Positions 18,301-24,146 of a DNA stretch of 36,784 bases are shown piece by piece. The notes under the pieces are model-generated. The model saw only the letters and a program-made list of their open reading frames with translations, ran no database searches and was not told the DNA's origin. The translations under genes were made by a program, and so were the position numbers. The first letter of the stretch is position 1, and each line of letters opens with the position of its first letter. The stretch is from Prevotella sp. (GTDB lineage Bacteria > Bacteroidota > Bacteroidia > Bacteroidales > Bacteroidaceae), in NCBI GenBank assembly GCA_017478025.1, contig JAFVGZ010000035.1:1-36784 (forward strand), read 5' to 3'.

Positions 18301-19465
18301 CAGCACCTTGCCACACCTTGCCGCTTTCAAGCGGTATGTCGCACTTGGCCGTGACGGAACCTTGACTGAAGCTTTTCCCAGCGGTAAAGTTGGCTATAAA
18401 GCCATAACCCCTATTCATGTCAGATGTCTTGGTGAGGGTGACGCCAGTGGCTTCGAACTTGGCTTCGGCTTCCTTTTCGCTCACATTCCATTTGCCGTTA
18501 TGATACTCATAGAGCGTGAATAAGCAATCTTGTTCGCTGCCGTCATTACGGACAGCCAGCTTGGGGGTGAGAGCCTCCAGCTGATAGTTCAGGGTAATGA
18601 ACTTGGCTGTGGCTGTGCCCGTGTACAGTCTGCCATTGTCATTGTCAACCAAGAATCTTGCCGTGACGGGGTATTCCTTAGCGTCATCGCCATCATTATG
18701 GAACGTGACACGAGCCATTCCAAAGGCATCGGTAGTAGGGCTTTGAGTCGAAATAAATCCTTCTGGGGCACTAAACTCGATGGTTGCACCTGTGTAAGGC
18801 TTCTTGCCAGACGGGGATACTTCGTAAACCGCAAATATAGCTTCTGCCTCTTCATTCGGGCCGAGCTTCTGGTCAGGGCTCAGACACTCTATGGTGTAAT
18901 CGCCGTTATACTCCACATAGGTCCTGGCGGTGTATCTTGAAACATTGCCGCTGTTGTCCGTGAAGGTGTACAGACCTTGGATGATATCAGAGAAGCCAGG
19001 TTCCCACAAGTATGCTTTAGGCGTATAGACAACAGTAGCGACGCCATTGTCGTTTGTTGTGGCGGTGATTGGCGCGAGGGTGCCTTTGTTAGCCGTGAAC
19101 GTGACTGATTCACCACTGACGGGCTTCATCTCGCCCTCGTCATTGGTTGTCAACTTGAAATGCAAGGTGATGGGCGATGTAGAAGTATAGACAAACTTGT
19201 CTTGCGCCACCAGTTTGAAGGAAGGAACAGCCGAGATGGATTTCACCTGGTCGAGTGAGATGTCCTTTGTCTCACCATTCTGCTTGATTGAGAGGTTGTT
19301 TCCCTTCGCATCAAACTTCATCTCCGTGCTTTCTGTTGCAGAAACGCGTTCCACGACAGTACCAGACCCGTTCCTGATGATGAGGTCATTGCCCACCTTT
19401 TCGTTCTGAGCCATAGCCACGATGCTGAGCATCATAAGCCATGAAAATAGGAATAGCTTCTTCAT
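15341..19465 (-). CDS. Large secreted Ig-like repeat protein
   Basis: A 1374-residue secreted protein of unknown role. Residues 1-19 are a signal peptide. Residues 26-80 share the hydrophobic spacing of the small protein encoded just upstream. From about residue 85 come invasin-like (Big-1-type) modules marked by patterns such as GESVTFTANKGTLAPITATTNDNGVATVVY and TDAEGLATTSF. A super-repeat of about 210 residues occurs twice (296-505 and 506-718), each an A module (VRNDGSEQDC, EATGVTL) followed by a B module (YPEESQEV, LTKLVDGKYQ), with a diverged third A module to about 815. The C-terminal 550 residues differ and contain charged stretches. The start ATG overlaps the upstream stop by 4 bp. 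It is likely a surface or extracellular rod. Confidence 0.8.
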   Translation of the reverse strand: MKKLFLFSWLMMLSIVAMAQNEKVGNDLIIRNGSGTVVERVSATESTEMKFDAKGNNLSIKQNGETKDISLDQVKSISAVPSFKLVAQDKFVYTSTSPITLHFKLTTNDEGEMKPVSGESVTFTANKGTLAPITATTNDNGVATVVYTPKAYLWEPGFSDIIQGLYTFTDNSGNVSRYTARTYVEYNGDYTIECLSPDQKLGPNEEAEAIFAVYEVSPSGKKPYTGATIEFSAPEGFISTQSPTTDAFGMARVTFHNDGDDAKEYPVTARFLVDNDNGRLYTGTATAKFITLNYQLEALTPKLAVRNDGSEQDCLFTLYEYHNGKWNVSEKEAEAKFEATGVTLTKTSDMNRGYGFIANFTAGKSFSQGSVTAKCDIPLESGKVWQGAATTELVLDDYLFTRISPDGGNPVDIYPEESQEVTFLLTKLVDGKYQFCPGMEVSFRCLEGGTLTSTLVKTDAEGLATTSFQLNKDKDYATVYANCSFADEQGIWHSYAESLDFELMPFKLAAVHPKQAVRDDGSEQECYFMLYEYNNGQWEECKGEGEIDFEATGVTLKNTSFMYSGSAAFATFTAGQVSEVFGGSITATCSVELEEGRTREIKATTELLPDDYQFSRVLPAEQLSYIYPEQSQDVVFSLTKLVDGVYQPFQGMKVEFGCESGSLTNTVAETDAEGKAATSFRIDKDKKYAFVFAYCSFIDEHDIWHDYRLSDVFNLIPYKLKCLTPEVEMSRGDGDGSTTIRYELLEYKNGEWVACPDKKLLFTATNGTADPDYAITNKDGICQTEFLPSENATEGTVTGLTEEIVILFDDETYIKWSDRKTAHITIIDDGTGDRPSKDKAKPKIRIFDEGEGGTKPLVVDENGNGEIVFVVEERIEGEDADRPVEGVTVEFETDNVEDIPEAPQWKWSYTDKSGKAPCKFKVKNRGKFKGATIKAKAKVKYSDGEVEVETTVKIGSDGKLEPASTPCDTGDDDLNKADQLDNAYVVKNKKTGETVTRPYNPDYSEWKKTTDFIDFQLNDEVEDAEGNPNTKGMLYGHIPLTMADVVLLLTGKQFENTPGAKVGFGLYDGFYVSSDFFCSSGEGGSMSTEGDIKPDGKSKIMIRKPCNQTTAKAKALRRGPGDEQEDDYTGEYELLYYLVFTTQAYNPETQQSEEVELEVYGKGTMKMHEPTITSFQVQAEKDWVKVGESTKVNLQGYYEEEATWDWDDVEIKGQATNYEDARNGVDEGFFTWDAATQTLTSMKSNNNKGVYVRLGLKSKPGVQTTLTVATGEGWKYTMIKPSVEEFTYTGYGYLSFSFDFTPKDSDNEQIDFNALEIDPETNPNNYFSLQKHYGPQGWPIYVNNAPAGEYTVRIWLKSNHNVSCTIKVISKLEQ

Positions 19466-19905
19466 TTGCGTACTACTTTAGTGGTTACATTTCCGTTCTT
19501 GATGAGATACACTCCCTTGGGGAGTTCGGAGAGAGATTTGAGGTTCTGTCTGACTACACGGCCATTGAGGTCGTAAGCCACGCAACCGTCTGAAAGGATG
19601 TCGAGGTCAGTTGCCTTGACATTACGAATGCCGGTGCTCACATTGCTGAAGGTGAACTTGTTCAGGTTCTCCAGCGGCCAAGACAGTTCGGTCTTTTCGC
19701 CCTTGAGTGTCATGACACCGTTGTCAAGGGTGAATTCCGGCATCTCGTCGAACAGCACCTCAGTCTTGCTGCCATCGTTAAGCAAGATGATAATCACAGG
19801 ATTATAGGCTGGCTCTTCATGTTGTGCCCAGGCTCCTGTAGAGCAGAGCACGGCAAGGAGTAGCACCATTGCCGTCCTTGCAAATAGATTGTTTTTCCTT
19901 TTCAT
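19462..19905 (-). CDS. Small secreted protein with type IX secretion-like C-terminal module
   Basis: A 147-residue protein: signal peptide to about residue 27 (GAWAQ), a beta-rich segment (residues 33-85, IIILLNDGSKTEVLF, EFTLDNGVMTL, WPLENLNKFTF), and a C-terminal stretch AYDLNGRVV, LPKGVYLIKNG, VTTKVVRK. The last block is the pattern of the C-terminal sorting modules recognised by the Bacteroidetes type IX secretion system, here shorter than the full domain. The stop overlaps the Ig-repeat gene start (ATGA), so the two are translationally coupled and may be secreted together. It could also be an anchor or adaptor for its large partner; the sequence does not decide. Confidence 0.72.
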   Translation of the reverse strand: MKRKNNLFARTAMVLLLAVLCSTGAWAQHEEPAYNPVIIILLNDGSKTEVLFDEMPEFTLDNGVMTLKGEKTELSWPLENLNKFTFSNVSTGIRNVKATDLDILSDGCVAYDLNGRVVRQNLKSLSELPKGVYLIKNGNVTTKVVRK

Positions 19906-19989
19906 ACGCGAAATTAATTAGATTGGTTATTAGTTGTTATTATTAGATTGGTTATTAGTTATTGTTTTTCAGTTATTGGTTAGCATTAT

Positions 19990-20004
19990 GTTTATTTTTT
20001 AAAC
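19990..20004. promoter_or_regulatory. Candidate operator GTTTA-N5-TAAAC upstream of the Ig-repeat operon
   Basis: A 15-bp palindrome with the same half-sites as the two sites at 21025-21039 and 21058-21072, differing from the latter at one spacer base. It lies 85 bp upstream of the 147-residue protein's start. No consensus promoter is evident nearby. Confidence 0.5.
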
Positions 20005-20038
20005 ACTATTGAGGATAATTATCCCTCAAACACATACA

Positions 20039-20072
20039 GGCTAAGAAGCATTACAATCCGTGTTTCTTAGCC
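20039..20072 (-). terminator. Hairpin at the 3' end of the regulator gene
   Basis: GGCTAAGAA (20039-20047) and TTCTTAGCC (20064-20072) form a perfect 9-bp stem spanning the stop codon. There is no clear T-run on the minus strand, so it is a possible terminator or RNA-end structure. Confidence 0.45.
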
Positions 20073-20392
20073 TCATCAACGTCCTTGTCGGGCACTCGCT
20101 GTTCAAACATCCGTCTCAGTCCCTGCTCGTATGCATGGAGCGCATCGTGGCCCTTGTGGGTGATGCGGCAGACGGTATGTGAGAACCTGCCGAGACCAGA
20201 CTTGGACACTTCGAGGTAACCAGCCTCTTTCAGAGTAGTGATCTGCACACTGAGATTGCCACGCGAAGAATCGGTAATCTCACAGAGATATACGAAATCT
20301 GCACTCTCCAACGAGTCGAGCGCCACCATGATCTTCAGCCGCAGCTCGTTGTGCAGCAGGGGGTTTATGACAGCAAACTTAAATGAACTCAT
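20051..20392 (-). CDS. Winged-helix transcriptional regulator
   Basis: A 113-residue protein with a winged helix-turn-helix of the ArsR/MarR-like type found in Bacteroidetes (HTH_34-like): NELRLKIMVALDSLESADFVYLCE, then recognition helix SRGNLSVQITTLKEAGYLEVSKS and a wing (HTVCRITHKGHDAL). No ligand or metal site is visible. It is the second gene of a two-gene unit behind a membrane protein (31-bp gap). Paired palindromes at the operon promoter suggest it represses its own operon. Confidence 0.82.
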   Translation of the reverse strand: MSSFKFAVINPLLHNELRLKIMVALDSLESADFVYLCEITDSSRGNLSVQITTLKEAGYLEVSKSGLGRFSHTVCRITHKGHDALHAYEQGLRRMFEQRVPDKDVDEAKKHGL

Positions 20393-20423
20393 AGCATATA
20401 TTTTATAAATAGGTTTGTTTTAG

Positions 20424-21014
20424 TTACGAATAGTACTCTCTGACGTACCTCTTAAAGAGATGGCCGGGAATGATGAGCGCTATGACGGTGATGAACGATG
20501 TCACAAGCAGCTGGAACGGCCAGTATTCGCCCTGCAGAAAGAGCGGAACGACGGAGAGTAAGGAGGCGATGATACCGCATACGGTCTTTGGACGAAAATC
20601 CAGGATGATACCCGTCAAGAAACACCCCAAGCCACAGAGCAGTCCCAGATAGGAGAAATAGAATTTCTCAAAGACGCCAGCAAACCCCATTGCTGCTCCA
20701 CCCACACAAGATGCGATGCCGATGAATATCCATAGCGTCAAGATGTAACCCTGCTCATGTGTCCGGTGTTGCGTACGCTTGTAATCAACGCGGAGATAGT
20801 GTATCATCAGCGGAGCACCAATCATCGGTATGAGGGTCCACAGCCACACACACCAGCCTTCACCCCACATCATCAGAGCAAGAAACTCGATAAAGAGTAT
20901 GATTGCAGTAGGATAGCCCCAAGCCAGAAAGAGGTTCTCGCCAGTCACGTCTTTACGGCTCATGACCTCACCGCGCATACGGTTAATTATATCTAATTCC
21001 TCTTCGGAAGTCAT
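20424..21014 (-). CDS. Multispanning membrane protein paired with the regulator
   Basis: A 196-residue protein of unknown function. A cytoplasmic N-terminal helix (EEELDIINRMRGEVMSRKDVTG) precedes about five membrane segments at residues 29-48, 53-70, 90-112, 118-137 and 143-185 (the last probably two). The loop HYLRVDYKRTQHRTHEQGY is basic. The gene is first in an operon with the winged-helix regulator, an arrangement seen repeatedly in Bacteroidetes, where the membrane protein is assumed to be a regulatory or stress-related partner. No motif supports a specific activity. Confidence 0.72.
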   Translation of the reverse strand: MTSEEELDIINRMRGEVMSRKDVTGENLFLAWGYPTAIILFIEFLALMMWGEGWCVWLWTLIPMIGAPLMIHYLRVDYKRTQHRTHEQGYILTLWIFIGIASCVGGAAMGFAGVFEKFYFSYLGLLCGLGCFLTGIILDFRPKTVCGIIASLLSVVPLFLQGEYWPFQLLVTSFITVIALIIPGHLFKRYVREYYS

Positions 21015-21024
21015 TTATCGTTAG

Positions 21025-21079
21025 GTTTAAATATTAAACATTCGATGCAAATGTAATGTTTATTTATTAAACTTACAAA
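21025..21079 (-). promoter_or_regulatory. Promoter of the membrane protein-regulator operon with two operator candidates
   Basis: On the minus strand, TTTG at 21079-21076 and TACATTTG at 21055-21048 are spaced by 20 bp. Two 15-bp palindromes GTTTA-N5-TAAAC flank the -7: one at 21058-21072 in the spacer and one at 21025-21039 at about the transcription start. This is a typical repressor arrangement, presumably for the operon's own winged-helix protein. Confidence 0.7.
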
Positions 21080-21128
21080 TAACACATACACTTTTAACCT
21101 TTATTAAGAACCTAAAGAAAAGATGTTT

Positions 21129-21216
21129 TCTAACATGAATGCCCATGAATTTCTTTTCCTGCAGGTTTAATTTATGATCAATTCCTGGTAATACGTGTTT
21201 TGAAACTCCTTCATCC
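21129..21216. repeat. Dispersed intergenic element, copy 1
   Basis: Starts TCTAACATGAA, contains CCCATGAATT and an AATTCCTGGTAATACGTG segment, and ends with AAACTCCTTCATCC. A related copy is at 22822-22929, in the same orientation, with small insertions. No coding content. Confidence 0.65.
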
Positions 21217-21301
21217 TCATCATTTCTTTCTCCTTTCATTCGCTAATTTTGTTTTATTGTTCACATCCCTCCCCCCAAGGGGGAGACGGAGGGGGCTAAT
21301 T

Positions 21302-21331
21302 CTTCACTCTTCACTCTTCACTTTTCACTTT
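21302..21331. repeat. CTTCACT-type tandem repeat shared with the mazG 3' end
   Basis: Four heptamer-like units of the CTTCACT/TTTTCACT type. The reverse complement (AAGTGAAGAGTGAAGAGTGA) forms the last codons and stop of mazG at 1965-1984. Confidence 0.65.
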
Positions 21332-21674
21332 TTCTGTTTGCAAAGTTACTATTAATTTCTGTCCTTTTCTGAAAATCGCGAAAAAACTGCATCACATTAA
21401 CATCCGTTTAGACGGCATTTTAACATTTCGGCATCTTTCGATTCATCATGTAATAATGGCAAATGAATAAGACCCTAAAAGCATGTAAATAACAAGGTAA
21501 TACCATTGAGATAACCACCTAAAAGCAAAGGTTTTAGACGACAAAATATCTACTTTGAAAACAGCTGAAAATGTGGTAGTTACGTTAATACACAAAGAAA
21601 GCATGGCAAGAGCATTCTGTATGAGAAATACGCACAGCATTAACAAACGAAAGGTACGTTAACATTTGGGGGTG

Positions 21675-21839
21675 CGTCCAAACGTCCAAACGTCCAAACG
21701 TCCTTTTTTGTTATTGTGGGGGGAGGAAGAATTGTATTTATTATAAATATTATCTCTTCGCGCGTACCTTATTAATAATGGAACCCGTTTATTACTTAAA
21801 ATACTAATTTGGACGTTTGGACGTTTGGACGTTTGGACG
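21675..21839. repeat. Perfect 29-bp inverted repeat built from 8-bp tandem units
   Basis: The left arm (21675-21703) is 3.6 copies of CGTCCAAA; the right arm (21811-21839) is the exact reverse complement, 3.6 copies of GGACGTTT. The 107-bp interior is AT-rich with a run of seven G. The arms can form a long hairpin or cruciform on either strand. Confidence 0.9.
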
Positions 21840-21865
21840 TCTCTTAAAAAAAATCCTTTTACTCT

Positions 21866-21896
21866 TTTGTCAATAAAAAGAAAATTCGTACCTTTG
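21866..21896 (+). promoter_or_regulatory. Consensus promoter inside the gene-free region
   Basis: TTTG at 21866-21869 and TACCTTTG at 21889-21896, 19-bp spacing. Transcription would start near 21903. The only following frame begins at ATG 21943 (54 codons to 22106) and has no recognisable features; a T-run at 22196-22203 could end a transcript of about 300 nt. Confidence 0.6.
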
Positions 21897-22273
21897 CAAG
21901 CGATATTTGAAAACCTGATCAGACTTCTACAGACCGAAAACATGCATCTAAATACCCCCCAACTCGGAGTAATTCCAGCAGGGATTTCTCATTTAGGCAA
22001 GACTATCACAGCCTCGCAGCACTTTGTCATACGTACCATTGTTACGGGGCTGCGTCATGACTGTAGGCGATGGACAGCGATAGCATTCTGTGGGCGAGAA
22101 CACTAACAAAGGACAGATGGCTGTGCGGCGTACCGGAAAACCTGTAGGAATGCATGCGAAAATGGTTTCAGGTTTCAAATCTCTCAATCATGCGTTTTTT
22201 TTAAAAACAGAGAACAATCGGACTGACGAAAATCAAGAAGAACTATACAAAATAGCAGATTTTTTGAAAATTG

Positions 22274-22305
22274 TTTGCGCACACAGTAATTTCGTCGTAC
22301 CTTTG
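22274..22305 (+). promoter_or_regulatory. Second consensus promoter in the gene-free region
   Basis: TTTG at 22274-22277 and TACCTTTG at 22298-22305, 20-bp spacing, a full match. It heads the candidate transcript ending at 22688. Confidence 0.75.
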
Positions 22306-22311
22306 CATCGT

Positions 22312-22688
22312 CAAAAGAAACATAGCAAAGATTGTTTAGGTTAGTAGAAATTATAGATTGATTTAGGTTTTTAGCAAAGTTAGGTAAAAGATTAAAAAGG
22401 GATAACAATGATGCAGTCAAGGGCAAGGGAAGGTTTCAAAACCTCCACCTACCCAAAGACGGTCAAACTTGAAAGAAAAAAAAAGTTCTGAGCGATCAGA
22501 CAACATAGAATAGATATTGTTTAGGTTAGTAGATATATAATAGATTTAGGTTTTAGTTATTAGGTTAGAAAAGATTGTTAAGGCTCTTGCCATCAGGAAA
22601 ATTTAGAAGATTTTTCTATTTACAAAGCAAAGTTTTACATCTTTTGGGCACACTGCAAGTCGCGAAGACTAGCAGCGTGTTTTTTTTT
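22312..22688 (+). ncRNA. Candidate non-coding or leader transcript bounded by promoter and terminator
   Basis: About 375 nt lie between a consensus promoter (22274-22305) and a strong intrinsic terminator (22649-22688). Inside are imperfect 75-bp direct repeats at 22319-22393 and 22502-22576 (each with TTGTTTAGGTTAGTAGA). Between them, a 27-codon frame starts at ATG 22408 after AAAAAGGGATAACA and ends at 22491 (MMQSRAREGF start, basic C-terminus). No known RNA family is recognised; tmRNA and RNase P signatures are absent. It could be a small RNA, a small-protein gene, or the leader of a lost operon. The 3' and 5' limits are inferred. Confidence 0.4.
22649..22688 (+). terminator. Strong intrinsic terminator in the gene-free region
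   Basis: Outer stem CACACTGC (22649-22656) / GCAGCGTG (22672-22679), inner stem AGTC (22658-22661) / GACT (22667-22670) with loop GCGAA, then nine T (22680-22688). Confidence 0.85.
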
Positions 22689-22725
22689 GCGCCCTACGGA
22701 AGGGGAAAGAAATCAGATGGTTTTA

Positions 22726-22986
22726 TTGAAAGAAATTTTGGGGGGATTGAAAGAAATTGGAATAATTAGAATAATTAGCTCGCGCAGTTGGGCTATTCTG
22801 CTACAAAAACAATTATAATTCTCTAACATGAAAACCCATGAATTAACCCATGAATGTCTTTTCTCACGGTTAATTTGTGATTAATTTGTGGTTCAATTCT
22901 TGGCAATTCGTGTAAAACTCTTCACATCCGCATGGCATTATTCTAATTATTCCAATTTCTTTCAAGCCCACCAAAATTTCTTTCAA
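22726..22986. repeat. 50-bp inverted repeat around a 161-bp interior
   Basis: The left arm (22726-22775) and right arm (22937-22986) are reverse complements at 48 of 50 positions. Each arm contains TTGAAAGAAATT twice in direct orientation. The interior carries copy 2 of the dispersed element (22822-22929). The shape resembles a small non-autonomous element, but no target-site duplication was identified. Confidence 0.8.
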
Positions 22987-23015
22987 GCCCATAAAATTTC
23001 TTTCCAGAAAAAGTG

Positions 23016-23927
23016 TCAGTACTCTATCTGCTGCAGGAAGAGGGCATTGGCGGGCATGGATTCTCCGGCGCGGGTGCGCTGCTTGCTTTCCAGGACTACG
23101 CGGAACTGCTCTAATGTCATTCTGTGGCGACCTACCTCTACGAGGGTGCCGACGATGGCGCGTACCATATTACGCAGGAAGCGGTTTGCCTTGATGACGA
23201 AGACCCAGTCGGTGGGAGCCTGCGAGACTTCCGACATGGGACAAGAGACCGAGGACATGGAATCAGAGGCTGAGGATATGGGACAAGAGACCGAGGACAT
23301 GGGTAAAGCGGCAGACGGTACAGGCATCCAACGGGCTTCGACAACGTTGCACAGCGTGGTCTTGACATCTGTGTGGACCTTGCAGAAGCTTGCGAAATCC
23401 TTGTATTCCAGCAATATAGCCGCAGCCTCGTTCATCAGATGGAAATCCAGCGTTCGGCGCACACCGTCGCTGTCTTTCCACGTGAACGCCTCCCATGTGT
23501 AGTGGCGGCTGAAGGGAGTCTGAAACGTTGTTACGTAGTAGTGATATGTGCGCCATTTGGCCGAGAAGCGAGCATGCATATCCTCGGCGACGGGTTCGAT
23601 TTTGTAAACCACAATGTCGGGTGGCAGCATGCGATTGAGGCGATAGGCCAGCTGCACCTCATCAATGTCATGCAACACCTCCACCGAATGAAAACCGTCT
23701 GCCTCGGAGAAGGTTTCAGATGTATCGGGAATATCAAAATGGGCCACCATGTGAGCTGCATGTACGCCGGTATCTGTACGGCCTGCACCTGTCACACTAA
23801 CAGCACGTTGCAACAATACGCTCAAGCAACGCTCTATCTCGCCCTGCACGGTCATAGCACACGGCTGAACCTGCCAGCCGTGGTATCGCGTGCCATCGTA
23901 GGATAAATGAATAAAGTAACGCTTCAT
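23016..23927 (-). CDS. truA: tRNA pseudouridine synthase TruA
   Basis: A 303-residue enzyme that makes pseudouridine at positions 38-40 of the tRNA anticodon arm. The catalytic Asp is D52 in GAGRTDTGVHA; YFIHLSYDGTRYHGWQ, ARFSAKWRTYHYYV and ANRFLRNMVRAIVGTLVEVG are family blocks. Start at ATG 23927 (MKRYFIHLSYDG); an in-frame extension to 23987 is rejected because it runs through the intergenic promoter region. It is longer than most TruA because of a Ser/Cys/Met-rich insertion at about residues 206-231 made of 7-residue repeats, between the strand with the VVEARWMPV block and the conserved FVIKANRFLR region. The insert keeps frame. Confidence 0.94.
   Translation of the reverse strand: MKRYFIHLSYDGTRYHGWQVQPCAMTVQGEIERCLSVLLQRAVSVTGAGRTDTGVHAAHMVAHFDIPDTSETFSEADGFHSVEVLHDIDEVQLAYRLNRMLPPDIVVYKIEPVAEDMHARFSAKWRTYHYYVTTFQTPFSRHYTWEAFTWKDSDGVRRTLDFHLMNEAAAILLEYKDFASFCKVHTDVKTTLCNVVEARWMPVPSAALPMSSVSCPISSASDSMSSVSCPMSEVSQAPTDWVFVIKANRFLRNMVRAIVGTLVEVGRHRMTLEQFRVVLESKQRTRAGESMPANALFLQQIEY
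23233..23310. repeat. 21-bp minisatellite inside truA
   Basis: Units at 23233-23253, 23254-23274 and 23275-23295, then a partial unit. Units 1 and 3 differ at one base; unit 2 is more diverged. The 21-bp length keeps the reading frame and gives 7-residue repeats of the type SSVSCPM in TruA. Confidence 0.85.
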
Positions 23928-23991
23928 GGTTGCGAAGTTACTACTAAGTCTTGAAATGTGCAAGAATTTAACATTTTTCTTGCACATTTAT

Positions 23992-24022
23992 TTTGCCATG
24001 TCAGATATTTTTACTAACTTTG
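23992..24022 (+). promoter_or_regulatory. Promoter of the ilv operon
   Basis: TTTG at 23992-23995 and TAACTTTG at 24015-24022, 19-bp spacing. The leader to the ilvD ATG is about 118 nt and contains a small hairpin (GTTTTGT / ACAAAAC, about 24063-24088). No branched-chain-rich leader peptide is visible, so classical attenuation is not supported. Confidence 0.8.
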
Positions 24023-24146
24023 CAACCTATTATAAGCAGGATATCCGATTATGAGCTGACAGGGTTTTGTTGTATAACAAACACAAAACTGCTCAAAGCC
24101 GAAAAGATTAAGCAACAAAACAAAAAGAAAACAAAACATAGACATT

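Larger units (their letters stand above)
21080..23015. other. Two-kilobase region without a convincing gene
   Basis: Short open frames here (up to about 94 codons) are all low-complexity, lack family resemblance and often run through inverted or tandem repeats, so none is called. What can be seen is a patchwork: two copies of a roughly 100-bp dispersed element, a 29-bp perfect inverted repeat of 8-bp tandem units, two consensus plus-strand promoters, a pair of 75-bp direct repeats, a strong terminator, and a 50-bp inverted repeat. It separates the regulator operon from truA and may be a graveyard of intergenic elements. Confidence 0.7.

Noticed and set aside
21446-21646. Hydrophobic 66-codon frame on the minus strand
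   Set aside because: No start context, promoter, or neighbour; composition follows the AT-rich DNA. Likely chance frame in a dispersed intergenic sequence.
21825-22106. Open frame of 93 codons on the plus strand
   Set aside because: It starts inside the octamer repeat arm and crosses the promoter at 21866-21896; no family resemblance. Only the part from ATG 21943 could be real and is mentioned as an unassigned segment.
22184-22426. 80-codon minus-strand frame over the promoter and direct repeat
   Set aside because: It runs antisense through a consensus promoter and low-complexity repeats. I have an impression that such frames recur in Prevotella annotations, which would fit a dispersed repeat, not a protein; I cannot verify this here.
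22888-23502. 204-codon plus-strand frame rich in MGQETEDM repeats
   Set aside because: Antisense shadow of truA; the repeat comes from the truA minisatellite.
24029-24146. Attenuator in the ilv leader
   Set aside because: No leader peptide rich in Leu, Ile or Val and no terminator/antiterminator pair; only a small hairpin.
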